Positions 1 to 10,167 are shown, counted from the stretch's first letter. The stretch is 39,416 bases of DNA from Bacteroidota bacterium (GCA_024279715.1 JAJRRH010000135.1:1-39416), one strand, 5' to 3'. The notes: generated by a model from the sequence alone, not told the origin. Made by a program: numbers and translations.

Positions 1-2
1 CA

Positions 3-290
3 ACTAGTTTGGCAACAGTTTCAGAGATCAAGGCTATTGTTTATCCAAACCCTAATACTGGGGATCAAGTATTCGTTAACCTTGAGAATCTACGAGATGC
101 AGATCAAGTAGTGACTATTGAGGTGGTGGATATCTTCGGTAAGAGAGTGTTCTCTGAGCAATACTCAGTGAACGGATCTGTGATGACGCAAGAATTGGTA
201 TTCAATTCTGACTTAGCAAGTGGCATGTACTTAGTACAGATCACTACAGCTGATGGTCAATCAGTAATTCAAAAATTAACTATCGAATAA
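3..290 (+). CDS. C-terminal fragment of a secreted protein with T9SS type A sorting domain (5' truncated by window edge)
   Basis: Translation 'VYPNPNTGDQVFVNLEN...DIFGKRVFSEQ...LASGMYLVQITTADGQSVIQKLTIE' matches the Por secretion-system CTD pattern; frame is open to the window edge. Confidence 0.85.
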   Translation, partial: TSLATVSEIKAIVYPNPNTGDQVFVNLENLRDADQVVTIEVVDIFGKRVFSEQYSVNGSVMTQELVFNSDLASGMYLVQITTADGQSVIQKLTIE

Positions 291-310
291 TCGATAACTA
301 AATAAATTTC

Positions 311-348
311 AAAAGGGGGTTCGCTTATAGCGAGCCCCCTTTTTTTTG
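311..348 (+). terminator. Rho-independent terminator
   Basis: AAAAGGGGGTTCGC-TTATA-GCGAGCCCCCTTTTTTTT hairpin plus T-run just after the stop at 290. Confidence 0.9.
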
Positions 349-430
349 TTAAAACCTTAGGGTTGTAATTTGGTGAAAATCTAATTCTCCAAGTTGTTTG
401 ATTCTTTATTATCTTTGTTAGGTGTATTAT

Positions 431-2395
431 ATGAAAAAAATCAGCCAACTACTTTTGGTCATATTCGCCCTGTTCAGTGGGGGTATGTTATTGAACGGGC
501 AATCATCTTTTGATCAATTAATAATACAAGAAGGAAAAAGTGGAAAGCAGAAACTCAAACTTGCGCATGAGAAAAGCCTGACCAATAACTATGACTTAAA
601 ATACCATCGTTTGGAATGGCAAGTTGAGCCTCAGTCAGCTTTTATAAATGGAAGGGTGACTAGTGTCTTTGAAGTTGGGGCAGAGGCTATTTTTCAGATT
701 GTGTTTGACCTTTCTAATGCCATGCAAGTATCGAGTGTAGAATTTGAGGGAGAAGAATTAGGCTTTGAGCAAGATGAATATTATCTTTTCATTGACTTCA
801 ATGCTGAGTTAAACGCGGGTAGTCTGCATGAAATAGTAGTAATTTACAGTGGGGCTCCAGGTGTTTCAGGGGAAGGGAATTTAGTTTCGACAACCCACAA
901 TGGCGTGCCGATTTTATGGACATTCGCAGAGCCGTTTGGAGCACGAGAGTGGTGGCCTTGTAAACAAAGTCTAGATGATAAAATAGACTCAATAGATGTG
1001 TTTGTAACTGTGCCAATAGGCTTAAAAGTAGCGAGTAATGGATTGCTTATGTCAGTGGTGCCGAATGAGGGATTCGAAACACATCACTGGAAACATCGGT
1101 TTCCAATCCCTGCCTATCTAATCGCTTTTGCTGTCACAAATTATGAAGAGTTTACGGTCACAGTACCGCACGAAGATGGTGATGTGGATATTCTCAATTA
1201 TGTATATCCAGAGAATCTCGAAACCTATCAAGAGAAAGAGGAGGAGATGATTTTTATTATGAGTTTGCTTAATGAGTATTTTGGTTTATATCCTTTTCAA
1301 GAAGAAAAATATGGACATGCTGAATGGGGTAGAGGTGGAGGAATGGAACACTCAACAATGAGTTTTATGACCGGATTGAGTAATGGACTTATGACTCATG
1401 AGTTGGCACATCAGTGGTTTGGAGATCAAGTCACCTGTGGTAGTTGGGAGGATATATGGTTGAATGAAGGGTTTGCTAGCTATTGCACTGCCTTATACTA
1501 CGAAAGAAAATGGGTGTTGGATAATGACTATCCGTATTGGGACGGATGGAAATCTCAGATAGTTGACTTTATCACATCTGAGCCAGATGGTTCGGTATGG
1601 GTGGACGATGTGACAGATTCAGATCGAATTTTCAACGGACGATTGTCCTATCGGAAAGGAGCTTATCTATTGCATATGTTACGATGGGAAATGGGTGATG
1701 AAGAATTCTTTCATGCGATAAGAAATTATCTTGGTGACCCAAATCTTGCATTTTCATATGTGAGAACAGAAGATCTTATTAGCCATCTCGAATCGGTACA
1801 TGAAGAATCGTTGAATGAGTTCTTTGAGGATTGGTTTTATGGACAAGGATATCCTAGTCATAGCATCAGGTATCAGTTTGTTGGAGAGAACCTATACGTA
1901 AAAGTTAATCAATCGCAGTCACATGCTTCTGTTTCATTTTTTGAATTAACCATCCCGCTTGTTCTCAGAGGAGATGGTCAAACAAAAACCTTTAGATTAA
2001 AGCTAGAGTATGATGGACAATTTTTTGTCGTGCCTGTTTCCGAAGCAGAATTAGGTTTCTCTGTACAGGAAGTGGTCTATGATCCCGAACTATGGTTGAT
2101 TAGTAATGAAAACGTAGTAGAAGAAACATTAGAATTGTTTGATGTTGATTTGGTACTTAACTTGTATCCAAACCCTGTCCAAGAAATATTATCGTTTAAC
2201 TTGAACAGACCTTTGAGTTCACCGTACGATGTATATATCTATGATATTACAGGTAAGATTGTTTTTTTTCAAAAAGGAACTAAAGAACAAGCATTTAAAA
2301 TTGATGTAAGCGCACTTGCACCAGGTAATTATCAATTGCATGTCATCAATGAAGCGGAGGATGTTAAGCATTCCTTCATAGTTGAAAGGAGGTAG
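431..2395 (+). CDS. M1 family metallopeptidase with T9SS C-terminal sorting domain
   Basis: HELAHQWFGDQVTCGSWEDIWLNEGFASY (HExxH-x18-E), GGGMEHS (GAMEN-like), C-terminal 'LYPNPVQEILSF...GNYQLHVINEAEDVKHSFIVERR'. ORF track starts at GTG 422; ATG 431 (MKKISQLLLVIFALFS signal peptide) is more likely. Confidence 0.93.
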   Translation: MKKISQLLLVIFALFSGGMLLNGQSSFDQLIIQEGKSGKQKLKLAHEKSLTNNYDLKYHRLEWQVEPQSAFINGRVTSVFEVGAEAIFQIVFDLSNAMQVSSVEFEGEELGFEQDEYYLFIDFNAELNAGSLHEIVVIYSGAPGVSGEGNLVSTTHNGVPILWTFAEPFGAREWWPCKQSLDDKIDSIDVFVTVPIGLKVASNGLLMSVVPNEGFETHHWKHRFPIPAYLIAFAVTNYEEFTVTVPHEDGDVDILNYVYPENLETYQEKEEEMIFIMSLLNEYFGLYPFQEEKYGHAEWGRGGGMEHSTMSFMTGLSNGLMTHELAHQWFGDQVTCGSWEDIWLNEGFASYCTALYYERKWVLDNDYPYWDGWKSQIVDFITSEPDGSVWVDDVTDSDRIFNGRLSYRKGAYLLHMLRWEMGDEEFFHAIRNYLGDPNLAFSYVRTEDLISHLESVHEESLNEFFEDWFYGQGYPSHSIRYQFVGENLYVKVNQSQSHASVSFFELTIPLVLRGDGQTKTFRLKLEYDGQFFVVPVSEAELGFSVQEVVYDPELWLISNENVVEETLELFDVDLVLNLYPNPVQEILSFNLNRPLSSPYDVYIYDITGKIVFFQKGTKEQAFKIDVSALAPGNYQLHVINEAEDVKHSFIVERR

Positions 2396-2510
2396 TTTAA
2401 GTGTTAAACCCTATGCATTGAGCTCGTAATAGATAGTTCTAATGCGTAATTCGGGTTGAAGATCTATTTTTTATTCCATTTATTTTTATCTATCTATTTC
2501 TAGCGTAAGC

Positions 2511-3131
2511 GTGTTAGAAGTATTATTTTTGCGGTCTCTAACAATGCATGGAATAGAACCATATTATAATTGGCGACATCATTATATCGCTAGTGAAGAC
2601 GAACGATCGCCATTTTATGGCAGGGAGTACTCTGAAATTTACTTTACGCATGCCATCTATAATCATGTGATACATCCGCAATGGGATGAGATAGAATCAC
2701 CCACATTGTTTGTCAAAATACTGTTCGTCGATTATGAATCGGGCATCGGAATTATTGAATTATTTGGAGAGTGGAATGACGCCATCAATAATGATATCAT
2801 GATTTTGAGAAGAGAGGTTACGGACGTTCTTTTCGAGCAAGGAATTTCAAAATTTATTTTAATCGGAGAGAATGTTTTAAACTTTCATTATTCGGATGAT
2901 AGTTACTATGAAGACTGGTTTGACGAAGTCTGTGAGGAAGATGGGTGGATTGCCTTGTTGGACTTCCGTGATCATGTAGTCCAAGAGCTATCAGAAATAG
3001 ACATAGATTCATATTTTGTAATGGGCGGAGCGCTTGATATAGTAGAGTGGCGAGCTATGGAGCCACTACATTTGATAAATATGATTGACAGCTATGCTCA
3101 GAAACGGCTAGGGGTTGAAAATTTTGATTAG
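2511..3131 (+). CDS. Hypothetical protein (start may be ATG 2544)
   Basis: 206-aa acidic ORF in a gene-consistent position; no family recognised. Confidence 0.65.
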   Translation: MLEVLFLRSLTMHGIEPYYNWRHHYIASEDERSPFYGREYSEIYFTHAIYNHVIHPQWDEIESPTLFVKILFVDYESGIGIIELFGEWNDAINNDIMILRREVTDVLFEQGISKFILIGENVLNFHYSDDSYYEDWFDEVCEEDGWIALLDFRDHVVQELSEIDIDSYFVMGGALDIVEWRAMEPLHLINMIDSYAQKRLGVENFD

Positions 3132-3152
3132 TTTAGTAAAAAAATAATAAAC

Positions 3153-3827
3153 ATGCCGGTATTTCAATTAGTAGACCAGATGGTTTTTCCTGACCCCAAT
3201 CAAGCAAATGAAGATGGCCTTCTTGCTATTGGTGGAGACCTTAGTACAGAGAGACTTCTAACGGCATATAAAGCCGGAGTCTTTCCTTGGTTTAATGAAG
3301 GGGAGCAAATATTATGGTGGTCGCCAAATCCTCGATTCGTTCTTTTTCCAAATGAACTTACCGTTAGTAAGAGCTTAAAAAAAGAAATCAGAAAGAAGAA
3401 TTTTAAAATAACGTACAATACGGCGTTTGAACAAGTGATAGATTATTGCGCAAACATAAAGCGTAAAGACCAACAGGGAACTTGGATTACTGCTGCCATG
3501 AGAGAGGCATATATAAATTTACATAAACAAGGGCATGCCATATCGGTAGAAGCTTGGCGTGGCGATCAATTGGTAGGAGGGTTGTATGGAATGTCAATAG
3601 GTAAGATGTATTTTGGGGAATCCATGTTTAGTTTGATGAGTAATGCCTCCAAAGTGGCTTTTGTTCAATTGGTTAAAAAATTGAAGGAAGAGCGATTTCG
3701 ATTGATAGATTGCCAAGTTTATACAGAACATTTGGAGTCTTTTGGTGCTAGAATGATTCCAAGAGAAAAATTTCTCAATCAATTAATGATCAATGAACGT
3801 GAGCGTGAAGTAGAAGAAGGTAAATAA
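3153..3827 (+). CDS. aat: Leucyl/phenylalanyl-tRNA--protein transferase
   Basis: 'FPDPNQANEDGLLAIGGDLSTERLLTAYKAGVFPWFNEGEQILWWSPNPRFVLFP' and 'GGLYGMSIGKMYFGESMFSLMSNASKVAF' are diagnostic of Aat. Confidence 0.97.
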   Translation: MPVFQLVDQMVFPDPNQANEDGLLAIGGDLSTERLLTAYKAGVFPWFNEGEQILWWSPNPRFVLFPNELTVSKSLKKEIRKKNFKITYNTAFEQVIDYCANIKRKDQQGTWITAAMREAYINLHKQGHAISVEAWRGDQLVGGLYGMSIGKMYFGESMFSLMSNASKVAFVQLVKKLKEERFRLIDCQVYTEHLESFGARMIPREKFLNQLMINEREREVEEGK

Positions 3828-3965
3828 TCAAAATAGAGATTAAGCTAGATATTTGCCAATCAAGGGATAATTACTATAGTTGTGAAGGATTATTTATAGA
3901 ACCGTCATATAGTAGACAATATACTATTTGAGAATGATTACTTTTGTAATGAAAAAACAAGAAGC

Positions 3966-4301
3966 ATGTCCAAAACATATTACAACGAAGAAGATTTAGG
4001 GAAATTTGGTGAAATATCTGAATGGCAACCGGAATTAGGAAAGAAATTTTTTGACTACTATGGTTCGGTATTCAAGCCTGGAGCACTTTCTGCGCGCGAA
4101 AAAGCTTTGATAGCACTAGCGGTTTCACACGCAGTACAATGTCCTTATTGCATAGATGCATACACCAAAGACTGTCTTACAAAAGGTTCTGATGAGGAAC
4201 AGATGATGGAAGCGATACACGTGGCAGCAGCTATCAAAAGCGGTGCAGTTCTTGTGCATGGTGTTCAGATGATGAATAAAGCTAAGAAGTTAAGTATGTA
4301 A
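3966..4301 (+). CDS. Carboxymuconolactone decarboxylase/AhpD-like protein (arsenosugar-associated peroxidase-like type)
   Basis: 'ALIALAVSHAVQCPYCIDAYTKDC' AhpD CxxC motif; stop lies 1 nt from the ArsS-like start. Confidence 0.88.
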   Translation: MSKTYYNEEDLGKFGEISEWQPELGKKFFDYYGSVFKPGALSAREKALIALAVSHAVQCPYCIDAYTKDCLTKGSDEEQMMEAIHVAAAIKSGAVLVHGVQMMNKAKKLSM

Positions 4302-4302
4302 A

Positions 4303-5361
4303 ATGGCGGTAAAAGAAAAGATAAAATCACTAAAATATAGGGCGCATCAATTATCTGACCCTAAAGTACAGTTGGAGATACTTAGTAACACCAGTGAGAA
4401 TATGGTGAAGACTTTTGCTGAGAAATTAACAGATGATGGATTGTTTCCCTTAAAGCCTGTTTCCATTGAGGTCCTCCAGATTAATGTCGGTTATATGTGT
4501 AATCAGGTGTGCAAGCATTGTCATGTAGATGCTGGGCCAGACCGAAAGGAAATCATGACGCGAGAGACAATGCTTTTGTGCCTCGATGTTTTAAAGAACC
4601 CTGCAATTTCAACAGTGGATCTTACGGGTGGCGCACCCGAGATGAATCCGGATTTTAGATGGTTTGTAGAAGAGATTTACAAACTCAATAAACACATTAT
4701 TGTACGCAGTAACCTTACCATCATTACCGCCAATAAAAAGTACAATGACTTGCCTCAATTTTTTAAAAAAAACGAAGTGGAAGTGGTGTCGTCACTACCA
4801 TATTTTGCTGCTCGAAGAACTGATGCGCAAAGAGGGGAAGGGGTGTTTGAGCAATCTATAAAAGGGTTGCAGATGTTGAATGAAGTGGGATATGGAAAAG
4901 CTGATTCAGGGTTGACTCTCAATCTTGTGCATAACCCCTCTGGCGCTTTTCTTCCTGATGATCAAAATGAACTAGAAAAAATATTCAAAGACAAACTATC
5001 TGACGGATGGGGTATTACATTCAATAGTCTATTTGCCATTACGAATCTCCCCGTTTCTAGATTTCTAGAGCATCTTTTTGTGAGAGAAATGTATGATGAT
5101 TATTTAGTAGAATTGGTGAATGCTTACAATCCAATTGCTGCTGCCTCTGTGATGTGCCGATCCATGATCTCTGTCAGTTGGGATGGATTTCTATACGATT
5201 GTGACTTTAATCAGATGTTAAAATTAAAGGTGCAAGGCAAGGCACAAGACCTCAAAAGCTTTGATGAAAAAGAGTTGTTGAGCCGAAATATTATAGTGAA
5301 TCAGCATTGCTACGGGTGTACGGCTGGAGCTGGGTCAAGCTGTGGAGGTACTGTGGCGTAG
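4303..5361 (+). CDS. arsS: Radical SAM/Cys-rich protein, ArsS-like (arsenosugar biosynthesis family)
   Basis: Radical SAM motif CNQVCKHCHVDAGPDRKEIM; Cys-rich C-terminus HCYGCTAGAGSSCGGTVA typical of the rSAM/Cys-rich (DUF3641) family. Confidence 0.87.
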   Translation: MAVKEKIKSLKYRAHQLSDPKVQLEILSNTSENMVKTFAEKLTDDGLFPLKPVSIEVLQINVGYMCNQVCKHCHVDAGPDRKEIMTRETMLLCLDVLKNPAISTVDLTGGAPEMNPDFRWFVEEIYKLNKHIIVRSNLTIITANKKYNDLPQFFKKNEVEVVSSLPYFAARRTDAQRGEGVFEQSIKGLQMLNEVGYGKADSGLTLNLVHNPSGAFLPDDQNELEKIFKDKLSDGWGITFNSLFAITNLPVSRFLEHLFVREMYDDYLVELVNAYNPIAAASVMCRSMISVSWDGFLYDCDFNQMLKLKVQGKAQDLKSFDEKELLSRNIIVNQHCYGCTAGAGSSCGGTVA

Positions 5362-5438
5362 TATTTTATAAATAGCTCCTTTAAATGTCATCATTATTTT
5401 ACATACATTCGCTCAGAGAATAAGATCAACTATAAACT

Positions 5439-5849
5439 ATGGAAAATGATTATCAACAGAAATTAAGTCTAATTGCTTTAATGGTTGAATTAGTCAATAC
5501 GGATAGTCTAATGACGGAAGGTGAAAGCGATTTTATCAATAGACTAGGGGATATGTATGGTGTAGAACCGCTAGATATGCTTAAATTAAAATCGGGAGCA
5601 TTAAAGCCAGATGTGATCATCCCTAAATCTGAATCAGAAAGAGTTCCCTTTTTTCAAACTTGTGTGATGACCATGGGTATTGACAAGTCGGTTACGAATG
5701 AAGAAAGAGAGTTTTGTAGTGAGCTGGGATTAAGAATGGGATTGAGAGAAGAAGTAATCAATACGGTGATGATGCTTTTTGAAAAATATTTTCCCAAACC
5801 TGTGCCAATTGAAGAATTGGTCAAAGCGTACAGTATCGGCAGAAATTAA
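5439..5849 (+). CDS. Hypothetical small helical protein, possibly TerB-like
   Basis: 136-aa ORF 'LIALMVELVNTDSLMTEGESDFINRLGDMYGV...TNEEREFCSELGLRMGL', resembling TerB-type helical repeats; immediately upstream of pnuC. Confidence 0.65.
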   Translation: MENDYQQKLSLIALMVELVNTDSLMTEGESDFINRLGDMYGVEPLDMLKLKSGALKPDVIIPKSESERVPFFQTCVMTMGIDKSVTNEEREFCSELGLRMGLREEVINTVMMLFEKYFPKPVPIEELVKAYSIGRN

Positions 5850-5853
5850 TAGC

Positions 5854-6483
5854 ATGGAAACAGTAGTTGATTTTTTCATTCGACCTTATTTAGAGGCACA
5901 GACTTTTGATGTTATTATTGAATTAGTGGCAGTTGTTTTTGGAATAATTAGTGTTTACTTCGCTATTAGAGAGAATATTCTTGTCTATCCAACAGGGATT
6001 ATCAGTACGGCAATATTCATATATATACTTTTTAATTATCAATTGTATGGAGACATGATCGTCAATGTGTATTATACGGCGATGAGTATTTACGGGTGGT
6101 ATAGATGGAAAACGGTTAGTGACGACAATAGTCTTTATATCAGTTGGAGTAACAGGAAAGATAAAATCATTGCAGCTAGTATTTTTGTATTTACCGCCGT
6201 TTTTGTAGTCCTGGTGTATAAATGGAATAATAAATTTGATGTATGGACGGATTACGTGGACACTATCACAACAGGGTTGTTTTTTACTGCCATGTATCTG
6301 ATGGCAAATAAGAAAATAGAGAGTTGGTATTTTTGGATTATAGCCAATGTAGTTTCTATCCCTTTGTATTTTTATAAAGAATTAGGATTTACTGCAATAC
6401 AGTATGTGGTTTTTCTCGTTATGGCTATTCAAGGACTTAAAGTATGGAAAGAAAATTACAACAATCAGAAGATAATATCGTAA
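5854..6483 (+). CDS. pnuC: PnuC-type nicotinamide (riboside) transporter
   Basis: Multi-TM protein 'ISVYFAIRENILVYPTGIISTAIFIYILFNYQLYGDMIVNVYYTAMSIYGWYRW' typical of PnuC; ATG 5854 preferred over the ORF-track start at 5779. Confidence 0.92.
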   Translation: METVVDFFIRPYLEAQTFDVIIELVAVVFGIISVYFAIRENILVYPTGIISTAIFIYILFNYQLYGDMIVNVYYTAMSIYGWYRWKTVSDDNSLYISWSNRKDKIIAASIFVFTAVFVVLVYKWNNKFDVWTDYVDTITTGLFFTAMYLMANKKIESWYFWIIANVVSIPLYFYKELGFTAIQYVVFLVMAIQGLKVWKENYNNQKIIS

Positions 6484-7016
6484 GAGTGGTATTATATGGG
6501 CCTGAATCTACAGGCAAGACCACTCTAGCCAAAGCGCTTGCCAAGCATTACAACACCCAGTGGGTGCCTGAATTTGCAAGAGATTTTCTTCAAGCTAAAT
6601 TCGACAAAGGGGAAGGTGATTGTACAATGGATGACCTATTGCCGATAGCCGAAGGTCAGATATCCACCGAAAATGAATTAGCAGATAGAGCCAATAAAGT
6701 ATTGTTTTGTGATACTGATCTTTTGGTAACCATGGTTTACTCTGAAGTATACTATCAAAAAGTAGATCCAGTATTAGAGAAAGCAGCGCTAGAGAATCAT
6801 TATGATTTATATATCTTGACGGGAATAGATGTGCCATGGGTAGCGGACGATTTACGAGACAAGCCTGATGAAAGAGATGAAATGTACGACTTTTTTAAAG
6901 GGATACTCATACACTATGATTTGCCATTTATCACTGTCAAAGGGGATGAAGAACAACGATTGAAGAAGGTAATACCAGTCATTGATAGCCTTATCAAAGG
7001 AGCCAATAGAGAGTAA
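6444..7016 (+). CDS. nadR: NadR-like AAA ATPase / nicotinamide ribosyl kinase domain protein
   Basis: P-loop 'VVLYGPESTGKTTLAKALAKHYNTQWVPEFARDFL' typical of the NadR C-terminal kinase; overlaps pnuC by 40 nt. Confidence 0.87.
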   Translation: MERKLQQSEDNIVRVVLYGPESTGKTTLAKALAKHYNTQWVPEFARDFLQAKFDKGEGDCTMDDLLPIAEGQISTENELADRANKVLFCDTDLLVTMVYSEVYYQKVDPVLEKAALENHYDLYILTGIDVPWVADDLRDKPDERDEMYDFFKGILIHYDLPFITVKGDEEQRLKKVIPVIDSLIKGANRE

Positions 7017-7020
7017 TATG

Positions 7021-7803
7021 TTATTTTAATCCATCAAGGAATTGGTAGACAGCATTCCAATACTCTTCATGTCCATCTTTCTCTTCCCATAGCGCCTTAG
7101 AGCCGTGAAACCCTGACAAGGTCGGTAGAAAATAGGATTTGTCTTCACTCTTTATGGCATTGAATATGTCAATCCATTCCTTTTTTTCGTTTTTAGCAGA
7201 AGTGATAAACACGGGGCAGCTAATATCATTTGCGTAATCGATAATTTGTTTTTGGTTAAACTCAAAATACTCTCCTGGAGAAAAAGAAAGAACCCCTTTT
7301 ATTTCCGGGTTTTGACTTGCAATAATCAGAACTAGAGAAGAAGAATAGGAACTTCCCCAAATAATTATTTCTCTGCCGGGGTAGTGTTCTTTCGTATAGG
7401 CAATAGTAGCCAATAGGTCTGGGTATGCGTAAGGATACTTTGTCTTTAATCCTTTTTTCTTGGCACGAGCATGTGTTTCGTTTTTTACACCATTAACTTT
7501 CATGCCTGAACGTTGGTCAATAGCAATGCAAGTATAGCCTTTGGTAACAAGCTTGGGAGCTATCTCACGATATTCACCTCTACTAAACATGGCTTGGTGA
7601 AACAGTAAAATAATTGGCTTTTTTGTATCTTTTACTTCATAGATGTCCGCTGTTATTTCAAGACTATCTTTGGTTAAGAAAGAAGTGGTTTTGAAAGCTT
7701 CAAGACTATCAATTTCATTGGTATTAACTTCGTTTGTACAAAAACTTAGAAGTCCAATGAAAAATGCAAAGAGGATGAATGATTTTAGATAGCGGTTTTT
7801 CAT
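7021..7803 (-). CDS. Alpha/beta hydrolase (dienelactone hydrolase-like) putative lipoprotein
   Basis: 'KPIILLFHQAMFSRGEYREIAPKLVTKGYTCIAIDQRSG...IIIWGSSYSSSLVLIIASQNPEIKGVLSFSPGEYF'; lipobox-like LLSFC. Confidence 0.82.
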   Translation of the reverse strand: MKNRYLKSFILFAFFIGLLSFCTNEVNTNEIDSLEAFKTTSFLTKDSLEITADIYEVKDTKKPIILLFHQAMFSRGEYREIAPKLVTKGYTCIAIDQRSGMKVNGVKNETHARAKKKGLKTKYPYAYPDLLATIAYTKEHYPGREIIIWGSSYSSSLVLIIASQNPEIKGVLSFSPGEYFEFNQKQIIDYANDISCPVFITSAKNEKKEWIDIFNAIKSEDKSYFLPTLSGFHGSKALWEEKDGHEEYWNAVYQFLDGLK

Positions 7804-7889
7804 GGTGAAGTTTGTTTTGGTAAAAATAACTAAAAGAAATTACTGGATACAAAAAAGTGGTTATTTGCGTATCTTACGCATTGGGACAT

Positions 7890-9422
7890 TTATAAAATAC
7901 CCTTTGGAACAATCTTCCTCGTCCAGGTTTTAATTCTTTTTTTGACACCTCCTTCTTTGTCTGGGTTGTAGTCAATGGTTGTCTCCCATGAGTTTTCAGG
8001 CTGAAATTCTACTTCCATCCCCTCCGCCACTTTCACACTTATGCTCTCAGAATGAATAATAGTAATACACTCTGTATTGAGATTTGCACTTCTAGGGTCC
8101 AGATTGAAAGTTCCTACAACAGTGATTTTTCCATCTATCACCATTGATTTAGCATGTAGTCCAAAGATTGGATTGAAGTCCTCATCATCCGTTATATTAC
8201 TAGTCATGATTTCTTTTCTGATAGCTGCATCAGGTTTGAATTCAAAAATTCTAACCCCCGTAGCCAGCAATTTTTCTCGGTCTCTTTGATATCCACTGAA
8301 GGCTTCTAGGTTGTCGGTAGAGGGAAGACTATTGGTAAGGATTCTTATTTTTACGCCTCTTTTAGTAGCTGCGGTGAACAAATCCCTACTTATTTGAGTA
8401 GTGATCAGATATGGGGATTGGATGTCAATACTTGATTCTGCCTTATTTACTAGATCCATTAAAGAGGAGGTGGTTATTCCTCCCCCAGATAGACCTTCAT
8501 TACCATCATTTTTCCCAGGTAAATCGGAAACAAATTCAACACTATCGACCCATTGAAGATCGCCAGAATTATAGATGGACTGCAGTGCTGCAGGAAAATC
8601 CATCACCTTTTTTCTAATGACAGGAGAGAAGTTTTCTGGGTTACAGGCATATTGATAAAGGTTGTTGAATCTATCCGGATCATTCGCATAATCAGTTGTC
8701 GGATCCGCTATTTTATCAATGTCTACACAGATAGAATCTACCCAAAAAGTTTCAAATGATGAATGAACCTCTTCCACCACTTTTCCAAAAAGAAGAACAT
8801 CTCTATCTCTAAAGTTATAATCTCTACTGTAGTCAAAGTACTCATTAGCGATATTTCTACCACCAGTAATGACAGCCTTGTTATCTACATTAAAAGTCTT
8901 ATTGTGCATTCTTTGATTAGCATTTCTAAAATCGGTACTGAATGTTTTGATCTTTGAGAGTATGTTTTTTCCAAGGTTTACCCCCGGATTGTAAATCTTT
9001 ATTTCAATGTTTTCATGAGAATCCATCATGAGTACATCTTGAATGTCAGCATCGACCATGATATCATCCACAATGATACGCACCTTCACGCCACGGTCTG
9101 CAGCCCGTATAAGATAGTCACAAGCGATAAGTCCAACGTTGTCAGTAGAGAAAATAAAGTATTGAATGTCTATTGTTTCTTCTGCATATTCAGATAGCCA
9201 AGCCCTAGATACCATTGATCCTGCACCATCTTCAAGTACATACACTCCTGTCTTGTTTTTTGTTAGACCATCGAAGCTTTGAATTGTTTTGGCAACAGAA
9301 ATATCTGCCGCTCTATTAATACTTGAGCAGTAATTCTCTGAATTTGGTGACTCCTTGGTCTCTGTAGATTGACAGGAGAGTAATAAAAAAGATAATAATA
9401 AGAGTCTATTCATGTTCCTCAT
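7890..9422 (-). CDS. Phospholipase D family (cardiolipin synthase-like) lipoprotein
   Basis: Two HKD motifs: HNKTFNVDNKAVITGGRNIANEYF and HAKSMVIDGKITVVGTFNLDPRSANLNTE; lipobox LLLSC. Start may be ATG 9413. Confidence 0.92.
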   Translation of the reverse strand: MRNMNRLLLLSFLLLSCQSTETKESPNSENYCSSINRAADISVAKTIQSFDGLTKNKTGVYVLEDGAGSMVSRAWLSEYAEETIDIQYFIFSTDNVGLIACDYLIRAADRGVKVRIIVDDIMVDADIQDVLMMDSHENIEIKIYNPGVNLGKNILSKIKTFSTDFRNANQRMHNKTFNVDNKAVITGGRNIANEYFDYSRDYNFRDRDVLLFGKVVEEVHSSFETFWVDSICVDIDKIADPTTDYANDPDRFNNLYQYACNPENFSPVIRKKVMDFPAALQSIYNSGDLQWVDSVEFVSDLPGKNDGNEGLSGGGITTSSLMDLVNKAESSIDIQSPYLITTQISRDLFTAATKRGVKIRILTNSLPSTDNLEAFSGYQRDREKLLATGVRIFEFKPDAAIRKEIMTSNITDDEDFNPIFGLHAKSMVIDGKITVVGTFNLDPRSANLNTECITIIHSESISVKVAEGMEVEFQPENSWETTIDYNPDKEGGVKKRIKTWTRKIVPKGIL

Positions 9423-10167
9423 TTTGTCGCCAAATATCCCAGGATTTTTCTGCTTGCAGCTCTAGCATTGATTGTCCATTTAGTACTTGCGCACCATTTT
9501 TTTTGCCTTCTTTTAGAAAACTTGTTTCCGAAGGGTTGTAAACAAGATCATAAAGAAAATTGTTTTCTGTCAATTTTGAATAGGGGAGGTCAGGTTTGTC
9601 ATTAATATTTGGAAAAGTGCCAAGAGGTGTGCAATTAATGATGAAGGGAAAAAACTCTAAGGTCTTTTCATTGATGTCATCGTATGATATTTGATTGATT
9701 TCACTGGGTTTTCGAGAGACGAATAGTACATCTAGTCCCATAGTTCTTAACACAAAGCTGACTGCTTTAGAAGCGCCTCCTGTTCCAAGAATAAGAGCTT
9801 TTCTGTGATGTCTTTTGAGGAATGGTTTTATCGATTCCTTAAATCCAAAAGCATCTGTATTGTATCCTTTCCATCCGTTATTAGAAACGACAACAGTGTT
9901 GACCGCACCAATAGATTTGGCTTCAGAGCTAAGCTCTTCAATATAATCCATGATGGACACTTTGAAAGGGATAGTAACATTAAAACCAGTAATTTTATGC
10001 TTTGAAATCACACTTCTCATGTCCTCTATTTTTTCGATTTCGAGGTTGATGTATGAGGCCGATGTTTTTTCGATTAAAAATTTCTTGCTAAAATACTTTT
10101 CTGAAAAAGAATGAGCAAGGGACTTCCCGATTAGCGCATAGTTTCTTGAAGTATTATCGGCTTTCAA
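9406..10167 (-). CDS. aroE: Shikimate dehydrogenase
   Basis: 'NYALIGKSLAHSFSEKYFSKKF...GFNVTIPFKVSIMDYI...IGAVNTVV...NTDAFGFKESI...ALILGTGGASKAVSFVL'. The ORF-track start 10284 reads through the 3' end of the upstream gene; TTG 10167, overlapping that stop, is more plausible. Confidence 0.93.
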   Translation of the reverse strand: MKADNTSRNYALIGKSLAHSFSEKYFSKKFLIEKTSASYINLEIEKIEDMRSVISKHKITGFNVTIPFKVSIMDYIEELSSEAKSIGAVNTVVVSNNGWKGYNTDAFGFKESIKPFLKRHHRKALILGTGGASKAVSFVLRTMGLDVLFVSRKPSEINQISYDDINEKTLEFFPFIINCTPLGTFPNINDKPDLPYSKLTENNFLYDLVYNPSETSFLKEGKKNGAQVLNGQSMLELQAEKSWDIWRQNEEHE

